Shown here piece after piece: positions 12,224 through 23,109 of a stretch of 64,000 nucleotides of DNA. Within the stretch, counting starts at the first letter, position 1. Each line of letters opens with the position of its first letter. The notes below the pieces were generated by a model. The model worked only from the letters and a program-made list of their open reading frames with translations, did no database searches and had not been told where the DNA came from. The stretch is from Isoetes taiwanensis (lineage: Eukaryota; Streptophyta; Lycopodiopsida; Isoetales; Isoetaceae). Location: the NCBI GenBank assembly GCA_021234155.1, contig JAJEKV010000036.1, forward strand, positions 11,295,426-11,359,425. Direction: 5' to 3'. A program made the translations under genes and the position numbers.

Positions 12224-13705
12224 ACTGAAGTGGCTGGCAAGCTTGATTTAGTATGAAAGTATGCAAGTGAAGCTCAATGGTGCACAAGTCTGGTTTATTA
12301 AAGTGGATAGGGGTGGTTTTTTAATTCACATACTCAAAAAAGCATGTGGGCGACACATGTGCTGCACAGGTGCTGACTGCCCTTCATTGCCCTTCAAACT
12401 GCCCTTCATTGCCCTTCCATAGCCCTTCATTGCCCTTCAAAAAATCATGAGTGTTTTCTATTATATAAAGGATATAATGAGCATATTAGTGATGCAAATG
12501 ATGATGACATAAATTATTTGGTGAAGGTGCTTATATGTGCTGTGATGGTCAAAAAATTGGGTAGGTCAATAAAAAAGTTACCCATAGATAAACAAGGATG
12601 GAGAGAAATCTAAGTGGATACATAAACAAGAATAGATAAAATACATAAGTAATGAAACAAATCTAAGTTGCTAATAATATTAACTTAAAAAAAAGGACAC
12701 GTCGTTTGGAACCGAAACATCGTTATAAAAGTCGTTCAACGAAAATTACAGACGTCGTATAAAAAAAAGATTGCTAATAATAATAACTTAATTAAAAAAA
12801 AAAGACACGTCGATATAAACCAAAAAGTCGTCAAATGAAAGCATAGGGCGGGCTCTAGAATAGGTATAGCTTAACTGTCCAAATCCGGTACTGACAACAA
12901 ATTAATTGCCGTGGCGGTCACATTCATATGGACTCATTATGGAGTGTACGAAATTGAATATCTCGAACTCGAAATTCAAGGTGAGACGTCGTTGAACCGA
13001 AGGTCGTGGTCCAAAACCCTTAGCGATAATCTATGAAGAGGCCGCACCATATATGAAGTTGTATGTGATCATGCACGAGAATATGGCAAATCAAAGAAGC
13101 TCTTCTTGCAGACTTTGCATGGATTGTAGTGGGCATGCCTTGTGTAGATTGTATCTTGGAAGAGCAACACGGTGAGCCATATGTTTGCCTTTGCTACTGG
13201 TCATGACTGAAGTGATTGGCAAGCTTGATTTAGTATGAAAGTATGCAAGTGAAGCTCAATGGTGCACAAGTCTGGTTTATTAAAGTGGATAGATAAACAA
13301 GGATGGAGAGAAATCTAAGTGGATAGATAAAGAAGGATAGATAAAATACATAAGTAATGAAACAAATCTAAGTTGCTAATAATATTAACTTAAAAAAAAG
13401 GACACGTCGTTTGGAACCGAAACATCGTTATAAACGTCGTTCAACGAAAATTACAGACGTCGTATAAAAAAAAGATTGCTAATAATAATAACTTAATTAA
13501 AAAAAAAGACACGTCGTTATAAACCAAAACGTCGTCAAATGAAAGCATAGGGCGGGCTCTAGAATAGGTATAGCTTAACTGTCCAAATCCGGTACTGACA
13601 ACAAATTAATTGCCGTGGCGGTCACATTCGTATGGACTCATTATGGAGTGTACGAAATTGAATATCTCGAACTCGAAATTCAAGGTGAGTAGGATATGTT
13701 ATATT
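12222..13705 (+). repeat. Imperfect tandem duplication, second copy with internal deletion
   Basis: The sequence starting gactgaagtggctggcaagcttgat at 12222 recurs at about 13205. The second copy lacks roughly 290 bp (matching about 12311-12590), then continues colinearly through the ACGTCGTT motifs, the ggcgggctctagaatagg block and up to caaggtgag. Copy one therefore spans about 12222-13204 and copy two about 13205-13705. No gene was recognised. Confidence 0.85.
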
Positions 13706-14719
13706 AAGGTGAAGGGTCTATCTTGTGCCACCACAATATAGATAAAAAACATAAGTAATAAAACAAATAGATCTAAGTTGGTAACTTAATAAAAAAAAAA
13801 AAAGACACGTCGGTATACACATTGGCGTCATTCCCGCAAATACGGCCCACCTCTTTTCTCTGCTCTGTTTATGCAGATCGAATATTGCAGCTCCGATCCA
13901 TCGGTGAAAAGCTGTTTTTAATCATCTAAGTTCGTCGAAAGATAAAAAATTTGAGTTTGATTTCTACATTTTCTATCACAAAAATGTCTGGAGGTGGAGG
14001 CAAACCGGACTTTCAACATCCTGTTCAAGAGCAGCTTCCCGAGTTAGATTACTGCATAAATGACAGCCCTCCACTGGGTAACAATCCTTCTTTGTATAAT
14101 AATCATAATTATAATAATAATAATAACTTATAATTATAACTTAATAAAAAAAAGGGCACGTCGTTTAACACAAAGACGTCGTTATGGACGTCGGTCAACG
14201 ACTATAACAGACGTCGTTCAACGACGTTACGACGTCGTTTAACGACGTCTGTAACTTTTTATCCGAAAACAGAGCCGGCTTTTCCGCCGCCTAGTTTTTT
14301 TTGTTCTAAGCGGCTGGAGGATTGTTTTTCGTGGCGATTTTTGGCGCGGATCATCCTTGCGGTCCTTTCCAAGCTTCAAGCAAGCATCCAAAGGTATTTC
14401 AATGGATCAATCAACTCTATTTTTGAACTAGGCTTGTTGTTTGATAGATTTAGGGCTTCTTGTTTTTTCTTGTTTGTTTTCAATCCATCCCATTTCTATC
14501 CTCCTCTTCTTTCCATCCTTGTTTTTCTTCAATCCATTTCGCCTCTTCTTAGTATGAATCGAATCCTCCTCCTTCTTCTTCCAATCTTCTTCCAATCATT
14601 GGTTTCTTCCTTCTAATCTTCCGTTCTTCCAATCTTCTATTCATTTTCTTCTTCTTCTTCTTCTCATTCTATTCACCACTTTCTCATTCTATTCAATCTT
14701 TTCTTTCCTATCTCCCCTT
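13706..14719. other. CACTA-2 interior without a recognised gene
   Basis: Contains another ACGTCGTT cluster (14155-14250) and short open frames. One starts at 13984 with a glycine-rich beginning and ends in an asparagine run encoded by AAT repeats. Nothing supports these as genes. A T- and C-rich stretch (14400-14720) leads into the microsatellite. Confidence 0.4.
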
Positions 14720-14863
14720 TTCTTCTTCTTCTTCTTCTTCTTCTTCTTCTTCTTCTTCTTCTTCTTCTTCTTCTTCTTCTTCTTCTTCTTCTTCTTCTTC
14801 TTCTTCTTCTTCTTCTTCTTCTTCTTCTTCTTCTTCTTCTTCTTCTTCTTCTTCTTCTTCTTC
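14720..14863 (+). repeat. (CTT)n microsatellite, about 48 units
   Basis: Uninterrupted TTC/CTT trinucleotide repeat of about 144 bp. On the minus strand it reads as a poly-arginine frame, which is an artefact. It is followed by two direct copies of ggggacgtcgttgaaagacgaggcc (14877 and 14932). Confidence 0.97.
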
Positions 14864-15021
14864 CATGGAAGAAGAGGGGACGTCGTTGAAAGACGAGGCC
14901 CATTCTTCCTCTATTTTTTATTACAAGAAGGGGACGTCGTTGAAAGACGAGGCCCCTTCTTTTTATGTTCTTCCTTTTTTTTATTTTTTATTTTTTACAT
15001 GTCAATATATAGTTCTTCTTA

Positions 15022-15755
15022 GGGAAATTTACCAAAATAACCTTAATTGTTGACTTAATTCCCAAAAAACCCTTTGTATTTTTAAAATTCCTAAAATGCC
15101 CTTCATTCTTTAAGTATTTTCCCAAATAGCCCTTTGTATTTTAAAAATCATCAAAAAGCACGTATTCACAATAGAGGATCATTTTCTAAGAGGAAGTGTT
15201 TCTTTGCAGGTGACAATAATTTGGAAAAAAATTTTAAAAATCATTATGACAAAATATGCAACAGAATGTTAAATAGAATTCTGCAACTGCTTTCATTATG
15301 CTCGGCATTACCACAACGTGTGCACTTGTACACACGCTTTTCTCTATCTCCGTCTTCTGTCATATCCCGTTTGCTTTTAGGCCTGCCAGGAGGATGACAT
15401 GTTGCAGGAGGTAGCAATTCATTATTTTCAAGAAATTCAATATTTAGAGGATAGACAACATATAAATAGCAAAATGAGCTCCACAAGTAACCTGGATAGG
15501 TATAAAGCAGCTTCTCCACAAGGTGCCCACAAAGCTTCTCCTTCAATATGATTCTTATAAAAGCATTAAGTTAGTTGTCTTTGATCATTTCTAGTATTAG
15601 AATTATAGGTTTATCTCTAGCTTTTGGTGATTTTTAAATTACAAGGGGCTATTTGGGAAAATACTTAAGAATTAAGGGCATTTTGGGAATTTCACAAATA
15701 CGAAGGGCTTTTGGGGAATTAAGTCAACAATTAGGGTTATTTTGGTAAATTTCCC
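15022..15755. mobile_element. Mutator-like (MULE) derivative with long terminal inverted repeats
   Basis: The left arm (15022 to about 15160, starting gggaaatttaccaaaataac) is repeated inverted at about 15630-15755. The pattern of runs such as attcccaaaaaaccc is the same in both arms. Both sides are bordered by TTCTTCTTA (15013-15021 and 15756-15764), a perfect 9-bp duplication, the signature size for MULEs. Inside, the minus-strand frame 15546-15244 keeps a piece of the MuDR-type transposase C-terminus. At 734 bp it is non-autonomous. Confidence 0.92.
15244..15546 (-). pseudogene. Zinc-knuckle C-terminal fragment of a MULE transposase
   Basis: The frame contains HPPGRPKSKR followed by CTRCGNAEHNESSC, a CX2CX4HX4C zinc knuckle. 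The PPGRPK-basic-knuckle order is typical of the end of MuDR/FAR1-type transposases. The DDE and SWIM regions are absent, so this is the remnant left after internal deletion of the parent MULE. The N-terminal part of the frame (LWSSFCYLYVVYPLN) would be the edge of the SWIM-proximal region. Confidence 0.75.
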
Positions 15756-15898
15756 TTCTTCTTAATTAACAATGTAAATAGTTTTAATGTCAATGATCTT
15801 TTCAACGTGAATGGTCTTTTTGTTTTTTTTTTTTTTTATTTATGTAAGTTTTCTAATTATTGAATGCCTTTATTTTTTTGCATGTACACTAATAACAA

Positions 15899-15946
15899 AA
15901 TGCGTCGCTCTTGGAAATCGATTTTCGCAGCTCGAAGACATTCTAG
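15899..15946 (+). CDS. Possible first exon of the CACTA-2 unknown gene
   Basis: An ATG at 15899 opens a short basic segment (MRRSWKSIFAARRHS) that ends at an AG/GTAAG donor. It would be spliced across the tandem-repeat block to the frame that starts near 16657 after a TTTGTAG. The phase match is not certain, so this is a tentative exon. Confidence 0.3.
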   Translation, partial: NASLLEIDFRSSKTF

Positions 15947-15989
15947 GTAAGAATTTGAGTTTGAGTAGGAGAATAAAATTTTAATGTTT

Positions 15990-16360
15990 TATTTAGGTTA
16001 AAAAAAAACTTGGGGAGACTTGGACAAGGGCATGGTCGGCTCCGCCTTGAGTGGAGAAGACTAGGTGTTCCGGGTCCAAGCTCACCGTTTACTCTTGTAA
16101 TTTTATTGATTAATGTATTTAGTTTAGAAAAAATTGGGGAGACTTGGACAAGGGCATGGTCGGCTCCGCCTTGAGTGGAGAAGACTAGGTGTTCCGGGTC
16201 CAAGCTCACCGTTTACTCTTGTAATTTTATTGTTTTATTGATTAATGTATTTAGTTTAGAAAAAATTGGGGAGACTTGGACAAGGGCATGGTCGGCTCCG
16301 CCTTGAGTGGAGAAGACTAGGTGTTCCGGGTCCAAGCTCACCGCCTACTCTTGTTTATTT
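15990..16360 (+). repeat. Tandem repeat, unit about 125-132 bp, three copies
   Basis: Three copies (about 16005, 16134 and 16266) of ggggagacttggacaagggc, then atggtcggctccgccttgag, then tggagaagactaggtgttcc, separated by an AT-rich spacer that varies slightly in length. They are homologous to the two modules at 7935-8128, eight kilobases away in the same element. They lie in a probable intron. Confidence 0.92.
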
Positions 16361-16656
16361 TTTTATTAATATATCAATAAATAGAAATCTTTACTGTATT
16401 GGACAAGGGCAGGGTTTTTGAAAAAAATTGCATTATTGATTTTCGGGTTTCTAGTTAAGAATGTTGTTTTTTAAAGATGTTAGGGATGTCAAAGAAACAC
16501 TGATGTGGAGTGGTTAAGAGCAAGAAAAAATTTAAATAGTTGGTTTTAAAAAAAAAATTAAAAGGGAAACTAACTCTTAAGAAAGTAGGTAAAGATTCAT
16601 AATGAAGGTTTGAAAAAAGTCACAAAGCAAGATTAATGAATCTAAATTGGTTTGTA

Positions 16657-18233
16657 GGTATGGCCCCGACTGTGAAGACACAAATGATTAGTGAGATTAG
16701 ACGCATGGTCATAAATGAGATATGTGCTAACGAAAGTCCCGACCGGAGATGCAAATCGTCAACGTGTCGACCATTTTGTCGTCGCACATGTGAAAAGGAA
16801 GTGCCAATTTGAGTTAGCACAAAAATGGCCGGTCAAGAAGAAATGTTGACTTCTCTCCTTGACACACATGTAAAGCCAATGATTGGAAACCCCATGGATG
16901 AACCGAAGACATGTTTGAAGCATTCGGTCGCGACTTTAAAAGTCCCAATGCCGAGGCTCGTGTCAAGGAATGGGTAGCTTCATGGAATTCCTCAAAGAAG
17001 CGACGTGCAGATCACAAGAACATCATTGCGGATCTCAATGCACGTCAGTTGGAGGTAATTAAAAATGCTTTGCATCAGGGGGGAAGCTCTAGTGGAGCAG
17101 GGCCTAGCAAGGCCCACTTTTCTTTGGAGAATCACATGAACACATCAATCTTTGTTGATCCCATGCCCGTAGAGGCCGTGGATGTGATACGCCTTATTGA
17201 GGAGAAACCAACACATCGCACGTATCAAATCAAGATCAACGGAACACAACACTTCCAAGATGATGAGCTATACAGTGGATGGGTTTTCAAGGGCAAAGAT
17301 AGGGCAGAGACGTATGAGATGGCTCAAAGATACATACGCTTCAAGAGCCCGCATCCTGCTTTGGCTACATCCATTGGACTTGCATATGAAGTTGCTAGCT
17401 CTAGTGGGGATACCATAGGGCCAATGGTGATTCTACCTTTCATGAATGGAGAGACACTTGCACACTTGTTTGACTATTTACCTAATAACTTGTCACGTTT
17501 TAGAAGATGGTCAAATGCAATTGCTAGAGCGCCAAGAAGAACTGACAAACACATAGGCGCTGAACTTAGGAGCAAAATGCGAGTTGTATATCAGTATGTT
17601 CCGAGGAGATAGCTCTTGCCCTAGCGTAAAGGTGTCGTTGAGATCCACAAAGGCCACTTCACTCACACAAAGCTTAATTGCAAGAGAGTCAAATTACATT
17701 TTGATGATGAGTACCAAAATGTGTGGGTGGCCATTGGTGATTGGGACAATGCAATTCATTTTTACGCCAAAGAGCGTCGTCCCTTGTTGAAGTGTCCAGT
17801 ACTTACTTTGGGATGGACAAGCAAAATATCCATGGTTAGAGGAAACGTGTTTGAGAAATCAAAGGATGATGATGGTGTATGGGGACCACGAAATTCATGA
17901 TGTCTATGCATTGGGATATATTTATGAGATGCTTCGGATTTTAAATTGCAAGCTATCTGACGAATGGAGTGGTTTAATAATAACAACAATGCCCAATGGA
18001 TTAATCCAACCCATATGTACCAACGACGTCTTGACAAGTTGGAGGAGCAAAAAACAAGAATGATGTGCCTACGTGAAGACGTATTCTCATCACAACCCAA
18101 AGCTTCTGAAGTTGTTGAAGCCTTACAAAGTGTTGGAATATCTTCTACCATGGTTGTGAGACAAAGACGACACATGAAGTGCATGGATGCCTTGGAGATG
18201 TCAAAATTGTTGTTGTCACAACTCAAAGAATGA
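16657..18233 (+). pseudogene. Unrecognised CACTA-2 gene, one long frame with two in-frame TAG stops
   Basis: From MFEAFGRDF (16911) a single frame runs to 17889. It is broken only by TAG at about 17610 and TAG at about 17622. It keeps a protein-like character on both sides: FKSPNAEARVKEWVASW, GTQHFQDDELYSGWVFKG, ASSIGLAYEVASSS-like stretches, then HFDDEYQNVWVAIGDWDN. A second frame (17964-18233) with a charged, probably coiled segment (YQRRLDKLEEQKTRMMCLRED) may be the last exon. Upstream, 16660-16800 encodes a short frame beginning MAPTVKTQMISEI. I do not recognise a family. It occupies the place where TNP2 would be expected in an autonomous CACTA element, so it may be a captured or lineage-specific gene. 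Confidence 0.5.
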
Positions 18234-18730
18234 ATACAATATTGTATATCTTGCCATGTTTAAGAGTATTAAATTTTTTTAATTGTCTAATAACCAAATA
18301 TATAAAGACACTTTTAATTATTCAAATCCCAATGTTTTGTATGAACTTCCCCATGTTGCTAACATTTGTTGCTTTCCTACTATGTTATTCATCGCACTTC
18401 ATATAAATAACTTGCAAGATTTTGCACATGTCCAGCAACCATGGGATGCGGCACGATGGCATATCTATTGTTCACAACTTTACTTCTCGCGTGGCTTGGT
18501 AGCCTTATTGACAGCCCTAAACCTGCAAAGGCCGCTAAGAGGCAAAGTTGGTCGTTCGGGTTTAGCTCGCCACCACCGCCACCTCCACCATTGTGTGGAT
18601 TTGGTATGGATTTTTTTCTAGGATAAAATGTAAGTTAACCATTTATTTTTAACGTTCTAATGTTTTTAAATGTAGCGTGTAAATGCGGTTGCGTCCTTCT
18701 TTTCCTATGCATAATGTTCGTCGTCTGGTT

Positions 18731-20152
18731 ATGGGCGGATCTTCTTCTCACCACCGCCGAAGAGACGGAAAAGGACCTCACATCCAGCAGGAAGACGAAG
18801 AGCAGGGAACTCCGAGATAGCAACGAGGCGATAACCCTGAAGATAGGTGGAATGCCTTGCAATTCGGGATGTCGCCCGCAGAAATGGACATTGCGCGCCG
18901 GGCTGTTGAACAAAGTAGGCGGAGGTCTGGCGCCCATGACCCTCCACGTCATAGCTCATACACTCCTTCAGAATTCAATCTTGGGCCCCTTCCCGAGCAC
19001 GAGGAGAATGAACCCCCACGAAGGAGCGCCGACCGTCGTTCACGTCGGAGTGGACGCAATTCCTCTTCAAGCTCTGTTAAAGATCGTGCACCACCTGCAC
19101 CACCTCCACGAAGGCATCTCTTTGAATATGAGTGAGTTCATCTTGAATTATGCCCTTTTTTGTTCACTAACACATATTCATATGTTAGTCGTATGTTGAG
19201 TGTAGTAGCAAGAAGTTGCCGCGCCACAGCACTGCAGATGGTGACAATTTTTGGAAGATGGCTAATAGTGTCACAAATAGCGTTTGCCAAAACGTCCACA
19301 AGGGTGAATGGAACTCGGGAGCCTATGATCAGGAAAAAGAGAGGATCAAGGAGATTTTAGAAGCAGATTATCCCGAGCTCAAGTCAGGAGAGATCTCATG
19401 GAGGGAGGTTTGTTCAAAGCAGGGTAAACATGTTAAAGCCACCAGGTATTAGGCTCTTTCGTTCTTCATTATAACCTCATTGTACTCATATTTTATTTAT
19501 ATTTTGCAGAGGTAATCAGAAGAAGCAGCTGAAAGCTCTTGCCAAAGCTACAGGAGTCTCGATAGAGGAAGTGGCACAGCCTATCTGGTTGACTAATGAG
19601 GCATTTCAAGTACATCATCTCTCCCATGAGTCGTATAATTAGATGATGCCATGTGGACTAAGTCCTTGTATTGCATTGTAGTGTTTGAAGGCCAACATAT
19701 TATCAAAGAAAGGGGAAGCTAGAACAAAGGCAGCGCTGGACGCGAGGTGCGACGAAGCAAGTGGCGACCATAGTGCCAATAAAGACTGGTCTCAGCGGTT
19801 ATGGCTTTTCGGATAAGCTATTTGTAAGTATAAATTTGGTTTATAATGTAGGTTCTCGAGTTGAACACTAACATTAGTTTTGGTGCTCATTCTCAATAGA
19901 AGTCATTTGCTGGTCGCCCGGCTGCTAAAGATGAACGCGAAAGGGCTTTCAAACAAGGTAGTCATGCGGCCATCGCGTACGCCACTGCGCGTGAAAGGGG
20001 GGATGAAGTGTGTATCATTCATTAGATAATTATTTGTGACTACAATGAACTAATTGTTGCGATACAATATAATGCAGGTAAATGAAGACGAAGCCAATGA
20101 AGAAGAAGAAGAAGTTAGAGAGCAACAACTAAAGACTCAATATATTTTGTAA
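18731..20152 (+). pseudogene. CACTA-2 TnpA-like gene (Transposase_24-like)
   Basis: The start is at ATG 18731 (MGGSSSHHRRRDGKG, glutamine- and arginine-rich), with an in-frame TAG shortly after (about 18814). The exon continues as MSPAEMDIARRAVEQ and a basic, serine-rich stretch, with a GTGAGT donor near 19134. Later exons are about 19208-19446 (KMANSVTNSVCQNVHKGEW, EILEADYPELKSGEISWREV), 19511-19609 (KKQLKALAKATGVSIEEVAQ), about 19681-19825, about 19902-20008 (KSFAGRPAAKDERERAFKQG) and about 20078-20152 (acidic, glutamate-rich end). GT-AG boundaries are clear for most. In the 19681-19825 exon the frame must shift by one base near 19750 to stay protein-like. Size, basic N-terminus and position match the TnpA-type DNA-binding accessory protein of CACTA elements. 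Confidence 0.65.
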
Positions 20153-20590
20153 TGTGCAAATTACATTGTGAAATATATTAATTGAATTCAATCTAAATTT
20201 TTTATGCTTTGTTCTTATTATTTGTGATTTTTTTTGTTATGTTAATTTTATGCTCGATTCTATTTTTTTATTCTTAGATTTATTAAACATTTAATTACAT
20301 ATTAAACAATAATGCTTATCTACCATGATACTGAATACTAATATAATTTAATCAATATTTGTTTCTATTTTTCGAATTTTTAAATTTTTAAATATTTATT
20401 CTCGATTTATTTTGTTCATATTTAATATTTATTAATACTATTAATATTATTGATAATATTAATATTATTTAATATTAATAAATATTACTAAATATTTATT
20501 TATATTAAATATTTGTTAATTTTGAATATGAATATTAACTGTCCGTTAAATAATATTGAATAATATTAAATAAATATTTTTTTTTTATCA
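20153..20590. other. AT-rich spacer in CACTA-2
   Basis: Very AT-rich DNA with repeated ATTAATATT words and no open frame of interest. It separates the TnpA-like gene from the right subterminal region. Confidence 0.6.
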
Positions 20591-20594
20591 AAAT

Positions 20595-21074
20595 TCCTTA
20601 ATCGTCGTTGAACGACGTTGATGGCGTGGCGCCAGGCCAGCAGACAGGCGACAGCCACGCAGCAGACAGGTGACAGCCACGTCAGCAACGTCGTTGAACG
20701 ACGTTTCACACGTGGCAGCCACGTCAGCGCTACGCGCTGGCAACGCCACGCTGGACGGACATGATGACGTGTACTTTTCGTCGTTGAACGACGTTGCCAG
20801 CTCATCTGCCACGCCAGCCGGCCGCGCTGGCGCGGTCACGCTGGCAGCAGTGCCGCGTGGCTGACCCACGTGTGCGCAACGACGTTGAACGACGTCAAGT
20901 CGTCGCTTAAAGACGCCGCCGTTTCGACGCGTATAGCGACGCATAAAGGTCGCTAATCGACGCTTCGACGTCGAAATAGACGTCGTTTATCGACGTTTTG
21001 ACGTCGATCATCGACGTGCAAACGACGTCTGGACGTCGTGCTAGACGTCGTAACAGGGCTTTGGTTTTGTAGTG
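20595..21074. repeat. CACTA-2 right subterminal palindromes
   Basis: GC-rich and full of ACGTCGTTGAACGACGT-type words (20600-20620, 20688-20705, 20780-20795, 20878-20895) and, closer to the end, degenerate versions every 15-20 bases (20900-21060). It ends in ttttgtagtg at 21074. It mirrors the left subterminal region and is inferred to be a TnpA binding region. Confidence 0.78.
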
Positions 21075-21138
21075 TCAGTAGCTAGAAGTTGTGGGATTTT
21101 TATAGCTAAATTAAATTCTTGCTTTCTAAGTTTGATGC

Positions 21139-21905
21139 AAGGGATTATGCTGGAAAAGGACCCACGCAATGTATATTTAAGGCAAAAGAAGCTTGTAAGA
21201 AGGTGCGCACACTCTAAATTTGCTTTTATTACAAATGCGTCTCTACTTTTGAATGTTGTAGCTTGTTTTGAATATTTTGTAGCAAAGAAGTTCATTGATT
21301 CCTCAATTTTATAATGAGTAGTTTACTTCCAATTTTTTTAAATATGTTCTTAATTTGTTCTCTCCTTTCTTATAGAATGATGCAGCGGGCACTTCAAAGA
21401 GTAATGTGGAAGCGGGTGATCCCTTGGGTGATGGAATTGTGAGTATTGATGCTTCAGGCATTGTATCAGATTCAGATGATTTGGACATTGTTGGGCTGTT
21501 TGATGAAGAGAAGGTACAACTTTTATAATTCCTATATTTAGAATTCCTTTTGCTTTTAGGAAATAGTATTAAAATTTTATGTTGGACTTTTAGGAAAATG
21601 AAGGTGATGATACCAATGAAGGAGGAGTTGGTAATGCTGAGGAGAATAATTTAGGAAGTAGTGCCAATACTGAGATGTCCTCTAGCTATGAATCTTCAAG
21701 TGGCAACTCATCTGGTAGTACTAGCAGCTCTATGGAAAGTGATAGCGAAAAGGATGGAAGTGGCAGTGATAAGGATGGCAGCGTAAAGACAAGACCAACA
21801 CCACCACTTTCGAAGAAAAAGACAGTTCGAGATGTCTGCAAAGACATATATAATAAGCGAGGAGAACTAGAACCTTCAGTACCCGAAGAATTCCAAAAAA
21901 TATGA
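21139..21905 (+). pseudogene. CACTA-1 TnpA-like gene, 3' exons
   Basis: These exons continue the gene that begins at 5483, after the intron that holds CACTA-2. A short exon near 21139-21200 reads DYAGKGPTQCIFKAKEACKK and ends at a GTGCGC donor. The next (about 21376-21513) follows TTATAG and is acidic (DSDDLDIVGLFDEEK), ending at GTACAA. The last opens after TTTTAG near 21595 and encodes a serine-rich, acidic, low-complexity tail and a basic end (KKKTVRDVCKDIYNKRGELE), stopping at 21905. Removing the nested element would restore an ordinary intron. Confidence 0.6.
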
Positions 21906-22119
21906 ACAAGTTGATTTCAAAGTAACCTTTGCTATGCTTTAAGTTTTTTATGTATTGATTTATGGATACTGTTAAATTTCTGAGTGCATTTGGCCTTTGG
22001 CACACTTTTTAAGATTTTCAATCATGATTTTTAAATTACAATATTAAATTTTAGATTTATTAGCCTTATGGTTCCACTTTTGATGTTGAAATCAATTGAA
22101 TGGTTGGTCATTCTAAATG

Positions 22120-22870
22120 ATTCATTAAAGTACATTTGACTCTTTGGATGGCAATATCTACGACCTTAAGGATGACATAAACAATGACATCTACATCATC
22201 TAATGATAGAAATGATGCAATATATGACATTAATGTTGTCCTAATTGTTGACCTAATAATATAACTAGTGCCACTATATGTGGCAAAAATGATCACTAAA
22301 TTGACATTGATTCGACAACATAGATGACATAATAAATGGCATTGTACAATATGAGTGACATCAGTTTTGAGAAAATAGATGGTACTATGTATGTCTTTAT
22401 AAGTGACCTTAAAGACGCTATTAGAGGTGAGAGTATATATGGCATAATGTATGACAAAACTACTTGCATTATGAGTGGGGTTACTAGCGACCTTATATGT
22501 GACGTTGTAAGTGAAACTATAGATGATGCTATATGTGACAGTATAGGCGACACTACCAATGCATTAATGGTGGTGTTACGCTTGACGTTGTAGTTGGCCT
22601 TATAGGTGATACTATTTTTTACTTTATAGACGACGTTACCACTAACGTTGCAGGTGAAAGGTTCTGACACTATATTTACGTTATATTTGACATTATAAGT
22701 GACGTTATAGGTGACACTATAGGTGACATTATAAAAGACTTAATAAATGCCACAATTGTGTCATCTGGCTATGTCACCCACAGCGTCAGTTATCAAAAAA
22801 ATTCGACTTGCAATTTTAGGCCAAATATCGACACAACTAATGACACTAATGAACCACTTCTCTTGTAGTG
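22120..22870. repeat. CACTA-1 right subterminal repeat region
   Basis: Many short copies of gtgacattata, ggtgacactata, gatgacata and related words in both orientations, up to the terminal inverted repeat that ends ttgtagtg at 22870. It matches in style the left subterminal region at 505-1380. Confidence 0.75.
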
Positions 22871-23109
22871 AATCTCAAAGGCATCTCTCAAGCTACCATA
22901 CTTACCATAATCAAATTCTTAAGTTAAATATTTTTAACCTTATGGGAGGATACGCAAAATCGTCAACACGTTTATCTTGTATTATCCAAGTCAAATATGT
23001 TATCCTTGGAAAGCTGCAAATTGCCAGAAATCGAGGATGAATATGGGAAGTAATTTTCTTCAGATTTTCTACTCTTCGTAGCCATGGATGCAAAAAACCT
23101 TAAGGGCTA

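Larger units (their letters stand above)
6420..21074. mobile_element. CACTA-2: CACTA transposon nested in an intron of CACTA-1
   Basis: The left end is CACTACAAGGGATCGTCGAC, and the right end on the other strand is CACTACAAAACCAAAGCCC. Only the first eight bases match, so the terminal repeat is short. Both sides are bordered by TCA (6417-6419 and 21075-21077), a 3-bp target duplication. The insertion point is 30 bp inside the CACTA-1 intron that opens at 6391. Both ends are packed with ACGTCGTT/AACGACGT motifs. The element carries a TnpA-like gene (18731-20152) and an unrecognised gene (about 16657-18233) but no TNP2 domains. It may therefore depend on a transposase supplied in trans. It is swollen by a 4-kb satellite, a Mutator-type insertion and simple repeats. 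Confidence 0.88.
496..22870. mobile_element. CACTA-1: complete CACTA (En/Spm) DNA transposon carrying a nested CACTA
   Basis: The left end reads CACTACAAGAGAAGGGGTCA and the right end, on the opposite strand, CACTACAAGAGAAGTGGTTC. The similarity continues for roughly 30 bases (both go on to ATTAGTGTCAT). Both ends are bordered by AAT (493-495 and 22871-22873), the 3-bp target duplication expected of CACTA elements. Inside are subterminal repeats at each end, a leftward TNP2 transposase and a rightward TnpA-like gene, which is the classical En/Spm plan. The length of 22.4 kb is due to the 14.7-kb CACTA-2 inserted within it; without that it is about 7.7 kb. The good match of the termini and the intact duplication suggest a fairly recent insertion, but the genes contain frameshifts. 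Confidence 0.93.

Noticed and set aside
8077-12240. Dozens of long open frames on both strands, 60-250 codons
   Set aside because: They arise from a GC-rich tandem satellite and change frame between copies because of small indels.
14673-14903. Minus-strand frame encoding a very long poly-arginine protein
   Set aside because: It is the (CTT)n microsatellite read in one frame.
18441-18626. 61-codon frame with a signal-peptide-like start and a proline run
   Set aside because: No homology or splice support; it precedes the TnpA-like gene and may be chance.
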